A stretch of DNA of 64,000 bases from Chondrosia reniformis. Its lineage: Eukaryota; Porifera; Demospongiae; Chondrillida; Chondrillidae. The stretch covers positions 1,860,001-1,924,000 of the forward strand of contig OX359194.1 in assembly GCA_947172415.1 (NCBI GenBank), read 5' to 3'. The notes beneath the pieces are model-generated. The model was not told where the DNA came from. It saw only the letters and a list, made by a program, of their open reading frames with translations, and did not search any database. Below are positions 47,913 to 58,925 of this stretch, one piece after another. Position numbers and translations under genes: made by a program. Position 1 is the first letter of the stretch, and each line of letters begins with the position of its first letter.

Positions 47913-50390
47913 TCATGTAGAACTCAGTTCTTTGGCTATTTCCTTTTTAATAGTTTTTGTATACTCAGTTCCAATGTTATCAACAGCACAAAACACTGTA
48001 CTCCAAGTCCTGTCCCTATCCCCTGTCCCATTTCCATGGGATAACCAGAGCTGCAGCATGTCGCTACACAACCGTGACACTGTATGTTCTCTTCCTTCAA
48101 TGCCAGTGAGTGTAGCGCTCTCTATGCCAAGTAGGATTCCAACTTCTTTCCAGTGAGCACCAATTCTTTGAGATGAAATATCCAGTAAAGCAGTACTGGT
48201 ACCAACTGTACAGTCTCTCAATGATATATCTGCACCTGAACATATTAGAAAAAGAAGCAAGTTACTAAATGTATATAAGCTAATTCTTTAGATAGGTCGA
48301 AAGAGGTTGTATGCTTTTGGAAAGTTGATTTTCAGCTTTTGATTATGCAATGACAACAAAATGTCTGCTAATGAAGGGGTTAATAAAAGTTGATGTAGTT
48401 TAGGCAGTATATACATTTAGGTTCACAGGCTGATTAGATTGAAAACCTGGAGACTATATACAGTATATACTTATAATACCTTTCCAAACATAGTAAACCT
48501 AGAGATACATGCTGGTATCCATACTAGTCCATAATATGTACATAAAAGGGAGCTACAAGCTGTAATTGTCAGTAAAAAGGTATGTTTATTCATATTACAT
48601 AAACACGTACATGCACTACCAGGAGAATCTCAAATTACAATTAGCGGTATATATGTAGTTAGTTAGGCAAATAAGGTAAGAGTATGTAGAAGTAGAAAGT
48701 ATGCAATTAGGTTTGCCCCAAGTAACTACTAATTGTCATCACCATTGAACTCTGGATATCTGGTGATGATGTCGATGCTTTAAGATCAGCTTTAGATCTT
48801 AAAGTTCCCCTATTTTTCCAACTACGAATTGTGTTTCAGTCTATTCTCTTTATGCTTCCTTAGTTTCATGATAACCTTATATAGTTTTTGGAATTTAGTG
48901 TTGTTTATACTCTGTGAAGAATACTGTGACAAGTGAGAGAAAGATCAGCAACAAAACTCACATTTTTCTTGTTTTTCAAGCGCCTGCCTCAAATCTTTTG
49001 CCACCTCCTTGCCACATTCCTGACTAACTGCGACCAGAAGGTTGTTCCAAGAGGGAGGTTTGGATCCTTTCCCCTCAATCCACTTTTCCAACATTTCCAT
49101 GCACATTTCTGAGACTGGAGTTTTCTCTCTTTTGTTTAATCCATTGCATACACGTCGTTCTACACCAAGGTGAGTTGCAAATTTCTTCCATTCATGTGAA
49201 ACCAACTTAACCACATGTCTTTGCAGTAAACTCTGGGAAGGTCTCAGGCTTGAAATGTCTACATGTGTCATCAATCAATAATAATATACATGGTTGTGTT
49301 AATTCTATATACAGTACTTTTTAGGTCGGTTGTCCAGACCGAACGTTGCAATTGGTAATCAGTAAAAAGGGTTATCGCTACATGGTGATGTCATTCTAGT
49401 GAGAAAGTTTGTTCATATTATAGTCGTGAGTTGCTAACCAATTACCGATTGCAATGTCCTTTCTGGACAACTGACCCAAAAAGTACTGTAGCCCTTGATG
49501 TATACATGTAAACTACATTATATATCAAGCTAAAAAGCATATGAATATTATGAAACCATCTGCAGTGAATGCTTTGACATGACTATAATCTGAAGTACCT
49601 GTACTTTGATTTCTGCATCATGAAAAATCTAAGATACCATTTTCCTACATGCTATATGCCTATTCTGTAAAAAGAGCCTATAGGGGAACTAAACCTAAAG
49701 AGAGCTTTAGATGAAGATACAGTAGTCTTTTCTTCCTTCTTTTCCCTTCTTTCATCTTCTTCTCCACTGGGTCAGACAGCCGTTTCTGGGAATTCCACCC
49801 TTCATCAGTGATCCTGGGAGTCTTTGTCTTTTTCTTTATCTTGATCTTCTGTGAATCCTTGGATGCATATTATGTAGGTAAACTCACCTTTTGCATTTAT
49901 CTGTTTAGCAAGATCCTCATTATTCTCTCGGCAGCTATTCTGAGTAACATGGTCTGAACCTGTATACAAACCACTTTATTCTAACACGCGCAAGATATAC
50001 ATTCTCCTCATGAAGTGATTACATGATATTGGAAGTATAGAAGATCTATGGTTAAATAATACGGTTACGTATTAAATCGTACTTACTAAAACTAGTCACC
50101 GAGGTTATTTTCTCTTTCTCCTGCGGTAGTAAGTGGCTATATCCTTTTAAGCCGCTAACAATATCAAAGAGGTACACAAGAGCTTTATCGTCCTTTTCCA
50201 AGAAATAATTAACGAATGTCCTTCGTTTTTCCACAATATTTGAAATTGAGTTTAGCTCTTCACGTTGATATGTGCTAATATAACCATCCGCTTCTATTTG
50301 ACTGACAAGATCACTTATTGGAAAGCTTTCCTCCCATTTAACTCTAGTTTGTCTCAAAAACCTTTGTAAGTTGGTCCTTTCTGTCGCCAT
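47913..50390 (-). CDS. CARD plus two death-domain adaptor-like protein
   Basis: Exons 50390-50087, 49959-49888, 49258-48962 and 48235-47913 join in phase 1 throughout and total 996 nt (331 aa). Exon 1 encodes a CARD-like helical bundle (about 1-100; LVSQIEADGYIS, then IVEKRRTFVNYFL and ALVYLFDIV). Exon 2 is a 24-residue linker. Exon 3 is a death domain (about 126-224; HEWKKFATHLGVE, MLEKWIEGKG, WNNLLVAV). Exon 4 is a second death domain (about 225-331; HWKEVGILLGIE, MLQLWLSHGN). Such proteins bridge death receptors or sensors to caspases or kinases in the cytosol; CARD-death combinations are known in CRADD. There are no membrane segments and no enzyme domain. An alternative reading stops at 48945, but the strong donor at 48961 supports joining. 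DED is an alternative label for the N-terminal fold. Confidence 0.8.
49310..49490. mobile_element. Tc1/mariner-like MITE
   Basis: 181 bp with imperfect inverted ends of about 45 bp (left 'tacagtactttttaggtcgg', right its complement ending 'aagtactgta'). The ends have the TA plus CAGT form typical of mariner-type elements. It has no ORF and lies in an intron of the CARD/death-domain gene. Confidence 0.75.
49620..49862 (-). repeat. R1 interspersed repeat, near full length
   Basis: Best-preserved minus-strand R1 copy ('aagataccattttcctacat' to 'gtctttttctttatcttgat') in the second intron of the CARD/death-domain gene. Confidence 0.8.
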
Positions 50391-50739
50391 CTTTTATAAC
50401 AACACCAAAAATTCCCCTTCGTTGTAGAGTCTACTCGTTGTACTAATAGTATGTACAATATGCTCTATATTGTAATGGTTTCCAGAATGTCTATATTGTC
50501 TGGAAACTCTTTCAACCAAATTATATAATAGGCACTTTATTCTTTGTAGTATAGAGATCTACATTAATTTTATTATGTACATGATACACTGTTGGATATG
50601 AATTAATTTCTCAATCCAATTTACAACAATTAATTGAATACTTCTGACTACTCTTACATTTTCTAAACTAAGCTATATGTCCTAGAAGAGTCATATATAC
50701 GTGTGGAGATCCACCGTACTAATTCTCATGTGATATATC

Positions 50740-51763
50740 CTAGATAATTTGCATTCTCTTGACAGTGGAGAGCTCTCCCGCCAACAAAATCATTGTGCTG
50801 GCTGTTGGAACACGGTATGTGTACTTCACAAAAGGCACTCCATTGACCAACACTTGGAAGCAATCCCTTTGATATATAATAACTATGGTGCAGTCTTCAG
50901 ATGGCCTGATGGGCATTCCACCGTCTCTCTCCTCTCTTCCCCATCCCTGTCTTATGAAGGAATTGCGGACAACAACACCAGTAGGCTCGTTAAATCTGGG
51001 GTTGAAGTGGAAAGCAATGTCTTTTGGAGAAGTTGAGGAAAGTTGCTTTTCATCCAAGTTGTACATGTTTAGGGCAAATCGTTCAGAAGGCGGAGTCCTC
51101 ACTTCAACAAACACTCCCCTACCTGGCTGGCAATCAGGAATTTTCTATATAGGAATACACATACTAGGTGGTCTATATTACATACACACATGCTTTAACC
51201 ATATGATATAATAGGGGGATAAACAACCTTTTTTGCTTGTCGGGGCTATATACAATTTAGATGCATAGCAAAACCCTATGAGGATCCTCTTATTATATTC
51301 CTTTAAAGTCTGATGCTGTTTTTAAGGCCCTATATCCCCTCCCATCTACATGCATAAGTCATTGAATTCTATTCTATACCTTTCCAATTGTGATGTCACC
51401 TTCAGACGTGGAGACTGCAGTTATTTCAGTGAGTGGCTTACGGTACTTGTACCCCGACCCAATCTGGGAGCCATTAGCACATATTACAAAAGCAGTATCA
51501 GTAGCTGTTACTGTTATGCAAGTCTTGACACCTGGAGTAATGGGAAATCCAGTTGGTCTTTCCTCCGGTCCCCACCTGCCATCAAGCTGGCTGTTCAGCA
51601 CAATATTCTTTTGGTCATATCGTGGATTTACATGAAGGATGATATCTCCATTAGGTGCAGTGAAGTTTAAGGCCACCCTTCCAGGTGAAGTAGGTGCAGT
51701 GTATTCCAGATACACAACCGTTCCAACAGAGAACTCAGTGATTCCACTAATTGTTCCTGGCAT
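50740..51763 (-). CDS. Tandem-repeat galectin
   Basis: Exons 51763-51380 and 51144-50740 join in phase 0 to 262 aa. There is no signal peptide, as usual for galectins. Carbohydrate domain 1 (about 1-128) has LHVNPRYD, VLNSQ and GRWGPEERP. Domain 2 (about 135-262) has FHFNPRFN, VVRNS and GWGREERDG. Both keep the His-Asn-Arg, Asn, Trp and Glu set that contacts beta-galactosides. The domain split falls exactly at the intron. Likely roles are glycan cross-linking at the cell surface or recognition of microbes. It is transcribed in the same direction as the CARD/death-domain gene, whose start lies 350 bp downstream of its stop. Confidence 0.92.
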
Positions 51764-51799
51764 TTTGAAGTTGAATTTCTAGCCGTAGTGTTAGCAAGT

Positions 51800-51830
51800 T
51801 GAATTTCCCTCTTATATACTCCTCCCAACA
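51800..51830 (-). promoter_or_regulatory. TATA box of the galectin gene
   Basis: On the minus strand 'gagtatataagag' is centred at about 51815, some 50 bp before the ATG at 51763. It is a near-consensus TATA element, predicting a leader of about 20-25 nt. Confidence 0.5.
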
Positions 51831-52280
51831 CGCAACACATTTCCAATTACCTTTGCAGCACATCGTAAGATATAAGTAATATATAATGAGAATAGTCTGA
51901 TTACATATAAAAATGAAGGGTTTCCCATGTATTCCTATGAGAAATCATTTAACTGTAACATAATGTATATATAGTATTGTATTCACAGATGACATGAAAG
52001 GTGACAGCTTACATATATATCGTGGTTAGTCGTAAATGCTTATATGGTGCATTACTACTGGTGATTTTTACAATTTCTCAAGAAGCTTGAATGCAAACAC
52101 ATTTCCTAATTTAATTTCATTCTTTACTACACATCAGTGGTTAGATGTGTAAGGGTTTTTCTGAGAAAATGAATCTCTACAACAAATTTGTTGTGCATGA
52201 GAAGAGGAGAATCTGACAAGGCTTGTGGTATGTCAACACAACCAAGGAGTTAAATACAATACTACAGTTTACAATTAGTC

Positions 52281-53676
52281 TGAAATGCATACACTGTATT
52301 AATTGCCCCATATGCCTTCTTCTTTCCTTTAAATAGTAAATAATATAATATATATATAGATGTCCCACTGTACTTTACCAAACCATCTGTATGTATATAC
52401 CTATGTAAATATGTACCTAAATGTATTTAAAGGCATAATATAAGCATATAATTGTTTTTTAAACCATGCAACACGTATGTACACAGTTTGTAAATACGTA
52501 GGTAGTATAGATGTAATATACTTCTTACACGTTTACATATATTCTCATAAAGTCTTGTATAAGCCTAATTGGCCAAGAATTCCTAATTGTTTTCACAGCA
52601 AATGCTTGCATGACTGTTATTCCGATTCTATTGGTGCCGCTTGGCTGTTATTCTGAAAATGAATTGCTAAATATGGCATGACTTGTGTTGAGCTTGACCT
52701 ATAACAATGCCAACTGGAACATTCTATCTCTATCTAACAGTACTCTGTTAAAAATAGTGAGATATTCTCAACTAGATCTACTTATTGTGGCAATATTCAT
52801 CACTTTTACCATACATAGTGTGAATATCTCACTTTCTTTTTTACAGGGTAGGCAATCATAAACAAAAAAAAAACAAAAAAACATTTAAAAACTAAATCTA
52901 GAAGTATAAGGATGGCAGTGCTGCAAGATAGACTGGTACAAAACTTAACAAAACAAGACATTGATCCTGTGGTAAGTCTAACAATACAGAAGTGGCATAC
53001 TAAAATATTTAATCATACACATCACTTCTGTGTATGGGCTCACCAAGAATGATAGGCTTTGATAACTGCATGAAGCAGGGATGGTATAGGTTTGGCAGAA
53101 ATTCATTCAAATTTTGGGTAGCCTATTCCCTAGTTAGTAAAAATTATTTACAATTTAGAACTAGTACATGCATGCATAAGTTCACATGCTAGTACTATTC
53201 ATTTGAAATAAAGAAGAAAACAATTTCAGAAATTGGCCTCTTATTAACCATTGCAATGCAAAGGTTGAGGACATTGAAACACACTTTGACATTTAGAAAA
53301 TCATGCATAAATGACTGCAAAATTGCTTTGTTGCTGATGGTGTAATTGAAAATACATTGAATAGGGTGGGCAGTCATGCTATGTTTTCATACAGTTTGCA
53401 GTGGCTATAACTACGAACAAACTGTATGAAACACTTTCAGGATTCCTTTGGTTATACCATAAATATAATTCCTTCAGAAATTTAAAACAAAACTTATATA
53501 TAGTAGCTATAGCTCGATCCTAACAAATACAAATTTCCATGGCAACATCTACACAACAACATTGCTACCATTAAGGCTAAAATTCAAAAACTATTATAAT
53601 ATACAAAATATTAACGTCAAGCCTAAAAGTGTGCATAATTAATAAACTGCAAGTGCTTCCCCTAGTTGGCACTTGG
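52281..53676 (+). repeat. 1.4 kb tandem duplication, copy 1
   Basis: Head-to-tail partner of 53756-55090. Shared anchors are 'cttcttacacgtttacatat', 'ttggtgccgcttggctgtta', 'tttcatacagttt' and 'aattccttcagaaatttaaa'. No confident gene is present. A 20-codon ATG-to-donor stretch at 52912-52971 is the only exon-like item. Confidence 0.85.
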
Positions 53677-53755
53677 ACGGAAAAATGTAGAAAAAGAAAA
53701 ATGATTGCTCAAACAACAATTTTATAGTTTGTTCTTTAAAAGTGCATGATTAAGG

Positions 53756-54231
53756 TACACACACACTGTATTTTAGTTGCCCCATATATGTATCTTCCTC
53801 TTCCTTTTAGGATAATATAATAGAGGTTCCACTGTAATTCCCCTAACCATCTGTATGTACCATAATATACATAATTATATACATGCAAAATCCTTTAATA
53901 AAACCATGCAACACATACGTACACAGTTGGTAGGCAGTATGGATGTAATATACTTCTTACACGTTTACATATATTCTCATAAAGTCTTGTATATATAAGC
54001 CTAATTAGCCAAGAATTCCTAATTGTTTTCACAGCAAATGTTTGCATGACTGTTATTCCAATTCTATTGGTGCCGCTTGGCTGTTATTCTGAAAATGAAT
54101 TGCTAAATATGGCATGACTTGTGTTGAGCTTGACTCTAGTCTGCTTTGTTATTGCCCTATAACATGCAGAACATTCTAACGAAGTTCTCTAATCAGTCTG
54201 CACTCTTAAAATTAAAGACTTTCTCAACTAG

Positions 54232-54317
<86 letters not shown>

Positions 54318-55090
54318 CTTATTTAAACTGGGGATGGCTACTAGCCAAAATGGGCTACCATTAAGGCACCCAGTGAATCTACTTATTGTGGCAATATTCA
54401 TCACTTTACCATGATATCATACTTGAATATCTCACTTTCTATTCAACAGTGTAGACAATCATAAACAAAAAAAACAAGTAAAACAAAATGTTTAAAAACT
54501 GAATCTAGAATTAAGTATAGGGATGGCAAAATAGACCAGCGCATCTTCAAAAAATAACACGCATAATAAAGTTTAAGTGCTATAATCCTAAGAAAGAAAC
54601 AAGTATCAGAAATGGACCTATTGCTGCAGCTGGTTAACCATTTTGCAAAGGTTCAAGATCAATGATCAAAGCATGCTTCAACATTCATAAACAACTGCAA
54701 ATAATCAAATGTAACCAAAGTTGCTTTTTTGCTGATTAATCAAGTGCTAATTGAAATACATTGAATTGGGCGGTCATGTTTAAGAGTTTCATACAGTTTG
54801 ACAGTAGCTATATATAACTACTGGCAAATTGTATGAAATGTTTTGGGATTCCTTTGGTTAGCACCATAAATATAATTCCTTCAGAAATTTAAAACAAAAC
54901 TTTTAGTAGCTAGATCCTAAGAACGAACATGTACTTTCATTGGCCTGGACTGAGATAGATAACTCCAAAAACAATTCAATGATTCCAGTCTGACTTGAAG
55001 AAAAATTATCAAAGTATACAAGTATAAATTACCATGACAACAGCCTGAAAGTGTACATAATTGATCAAGTGTTTTAACTAGCTGGTTTGG
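53756..55090 (+). repeat. 1.4 kb tandem duplication, copy 2
   Basis: Diverged by indels from copy 1. It carries a private insertion of about 145 bp (54231-54376) that includes the (GGGTAT)n array. Confidence 0.85.
54233..54317 (+). repeat. (GGGTAT)n microsatellite
   Basis: About 14 perfect tandem hexamers. The G-runs could form G-quadruplexes. The apparent VW or GM repeat peptides are chance readings of the array, not genes. Confidence 0.95.
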
Positions 55091-56486
55091 ACTAGTCATA
55101 CACATACAATGTAGCTACATACAGCGTAGTTTTGGTAAAATACGACTCCCATCATTTCGTCCACTATCAATTTCTCAGTCAAAATCTTTCAAACGACTTA
55201 AGAAGTGCTTAATTAACGCCATTGACAGTATAATAAAAGCTGGGAATGTGGTTCCTAAACAACTGTAATTGCAAAAGTAAAAATTTTAATAAAGCCGTAC
55301 CTTCACTTAACTTGACGGCTGCCATCTTATAGATTGCGGGTGTTATTGTACACATTAGATTTCGAATTTTGCAATGCTCACTATAAAATGTAGCACTTAA
55401 ATTGGTAAATTGAAAGAGTTACAATGTCAAATATATATTTGTACATGTATAGGCATTACGAAAGCTACAAAGATGCAAACAAAATACATTTTGTAACTTT
55501 CTTACGAGTTTATAAACGATCTGTAAACTGCTCCATCTTAATATACAAGCATGGTCTCATTGTCTCCGAATGTTAAGTCTGCATGCAGGTATATAGCAAG
55601 AGTACGTACCTAGAGTAAACGGTGCATATACCAAACTGTCTTAATGTTAGAATTTCTGCGATGCATATGGACTTATAGAATGTTCAATATAACTTGCTCT
55701 AGATGTGTGTGTGCAGCGTTCGATTGCAATTGATTACATGTTGTTGTACTGGGTACAATAGATACGGAAGAATGAGTCTATAGAGAAGTTCGTGGCTGAG
55801 CTGTTGTGACTGTCGCCTGCTGATGTTCTTTCTATGGAGGAAGGTTTTGCTGAGCTGTTATTGACTATTCTTTGCTGAATAGCTGAATGGATGTACAACA
55901 CGTACTCATTGTTCTCGAACTTGCCACCAGAAGATCGTTCGCAAAAAAGTCGTTTATTATAAATAGACCATAGCAAATTTCATTCTTTGGCCTTCGGGCC
56001 CCACTCCGTTCCAGCGCCGGAGTATACGGTTCGCCAGCCTCCGGGAATTTGGTGCGACAACCATGGCTTGGAGTACGGTCATGGGACCATGTACTGCTGA
56101 AGGACTTGAGGTTTCTCTGAGGGGGATGGTCTTCTCCAATATGGCCTAGGATCCGGGGTTGTTCCTCCCTACAAACTCGCCTTTGTGCGTTTGTTCTCCC
56201 GAAGATCGAGGCTGATGGTCTGGAGGCAGTGCGTGGGACCAGTACCCACCGACTCGGCGAAGAGAAGCTCTGACCGGAGTCCCTGTTTTAGGCTGCCCGT
56301 TTTAAGGTAATTGCATTTGCATACACTTCAGGCATTTGCATACACTTGGAATTTGGTTATCATTTGGGCATTTTACAAACGTCTGCATTGGTTTGCACAG
56401 GAAATTTGGATGTGTATATTGACAGTAAGATTTTGTGTATGTGATTTAAGGGTAGTATATATGTAGACTTAAGGTAAGTTTGACAT

Positions 56487-56870
56487 TTTCAAGATTTGCA
56501 TTTTTCAAGATTTGCATTTTTCAAGACTTGCATTTTTCAAGACTTGCATTTTTCAAGACTTGCATTTTTCAAGATTTGCATTTTTCAAGACTTGCATTTT
56601 TCAAGACTTGCATTTTTCAAGACTTGCATTTTTTAAGACTTGCATTTTTTAAGACTTGCATTTTTTTAAGACTTGCATTTTTTAAGACTTGCATTTTTCA
56701 AGATTTGCATTTTTTTCGTAAGTGGACTAAGGTAAGTGACATTTTTCAAGATTTGCATTTTTCAAGATTCGCATTTTTCACGATTTGCATTTTTCACAAT
56801 TTGCATTTTTCACGATTTGCATTTTTCAAGATTGCATTTTTCAAGATTTGCATTTTTCAAGATTGGATGC
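56487..56870 (+). repeat. 16 bp minisatellite
   Basis: More than 20 copies of a unit like 'catttttcaagacttg', with variants. Three units make 48 bp, so a fake open frame runs through it with a 16-residue periodic Phe-rich peptide; I do not treat that as a gene. Confidence 0.95.
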
Positions 56871-58639
56871 CAGTGTTCAAATAGAGTAAAGAAAATTCAA
56901 AACCAAAAAAATCAACTTATCACCAATTGCAAGGCAACCAGATCTTCGCCTTTTGCAGGTTTGTCATGTTTATTATACATTATTCAGTTGTATTATATAT
57001 TATTTTTCTATATGCATTCTACAGGTTCTGCAATCTTTGAAATGGCAATCTTTTGAGACTCATTTTCTTTGACTTAATTTGAACTGGATGTCCAAATTTC
57101 TGTGGAGTTACAACTTTGAACTGGCTGCCCTGCTCCATTTTTGACTTGCCACTGAGCTGGCAGTCCCTGGTCTGTTTTATGACTTGTTACTTTGAAGTAG
57201 CTCTTTTTTCAACTTGTAACTTTGAGCTGGCTGTTTTTAAAAGATTTGCCATGCACTTTGAGCTGGCTATCAATCATTCAGTTAACCCAAGGTATGCATA
57301 TGAGATAATTTGGCCTTGTGCATTGCAACGGTTTGCTCAGACATTGGCTTTTGGCTTAAATACACTCAGTAACATGCATTTATAAATTCAGTAAGAAGGC
57401 ATTTTTTCAAACAATTCATCAAGATTGGCATTTTTGCATTTTAAATTTTAACAATTCATTTTGCTTTAAGAAGAAAACATGGATGACTTAAGAATATTAA
57501 TGGTTGCTTAATTTCATCTTTTGAATTTAAAATAACTGCAATATTGTTATGACATAAACTTCAACTTAATGCTGGTATATTACAAGAAAAATCTCAACTC
57601 ATAACTGAAAACGACAAAGAAGAAAACATGGATAACTTTAAATGGTCACTTTCATCTTCAAAATTAAAATAAAACTTGGAAATTTCAACTCAACTTGAAC
57701 AGAAATATCAACTGCAACTTAACAGAAATTTAGAAATATTTATTCAACTTGAATTTCAACTTAAAAATTTTTCAACTTAAATGAACAGAAATTTAGAAAT
57801 TTCAACTCAACTCAACTCAACTTGAACAGAAATTTAACTCTTCAAGAACAGAAAGATGCACCAGGTAATTGCGATCTTTTAAAGGTTTGACACGTTTATA
57901 TGTATATGCACAGTTCAGTTCTATTTATTATATTTTCTACATTCTTTAGGTTCTGCACATGCAAGTTTCCATATGGGGTATGACAATTTTGGACTTTCTT
58001 CTACTTTGACTTATTGTGCTGGATGTCCGAAGTTTTTGAAGTTGTCCATGTAACTTTGAACTGGCTGCCCTGATTCCATTTTTGACTTGCTACTGAGCTG
58101 GCAGTCCCTGGTCTGTTTTATAAGTTGACATTTTGAGCTGGCTGTCTGTATGTTTTTTTTGGATTGCCACTTTGAGCTGGCTGCCTGTTCTGTTTTTTTT
58201 AATTGCTACTTTGAGCTGGCTGCCTGTTCTGTTTTTTTAATTGCCACTTTGAGCTGGATTGCAACAGTTTGCTTGATTAAATTTTGCCTTTTGTATTGCA
58301 ACAGTTTGCTCATGATTAGACATTAATTGGTATTTGGCATTATTACACTGGAATTTTGGCATTTTTGCATTGATGCCGTTTAAGACATTAATTTTGGCAT
58401 ATATATTCAGACATTAACTTTGGTATATATATTCAGCAAGATTGGTGGCAATTTGCTTTATGAAGAAAACATGGAGGACTTTGAAGAGTCACTTAATTTC
58501 ATCTTTGGAATTTAAAATAACATCCTTTCTACTTCAACTTATTGCCATGCAGTAACAAGAAATAAAAATCACAAGTAAACTGTAAAAATAGAGTGCCACT
58601 GTTAAAATGGAGTAATGTAAATTCCAAATCAATTTAACT

Positions 58640-58925
58640 TCAGAACAGAAAGATACATCAAGTTAATTTAACTTCGAATTCTGAACGCATCAAGTCAATT
58701 TAACTTCAGAACGCATCAAGTCAATTTAACTTCAGAACACATCAAGTCAATTCCGAACACATCAAGTCAATTTAACTTAGAACACGTCAATTTAACTTCA
58801 GAACACAAGTCAATTTAACTTCAGAACACATCAAGTCAATTTAACTTCAGAACACATCAAGTCAATTTGACTTCAGAGCACTTCAAATCAATTTAACTTC
58901 AGAACAGAAAAGACATCAAGCAACC
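58640..58925 (+). repeat. 26 bp minisatellite
   Basis: About ten copies of 'aatttaacttcagaacacat' plus 'caagtc', some truncated, inside the E1 core. Confidence 0.9.

Noticed and set aside
52912-52971. ATG followed by 20 codons and a GTAAGT donor, possible first exon
   Set aside because: The duplicated copy near 54520 does not preserve it and no downstream exon could be joined.
54146-54414. Open frames with VW or GM repeats over the GGGTAT array
   Set aside because: They are readings of a perfect hexamer microsatellite. There is no exon structure or protein similarity.
56480-57056. 134-aa Phe-rich ORF
   Set aside because: The open frame is forced by a 16 bp minisatellite inside the E1 element.
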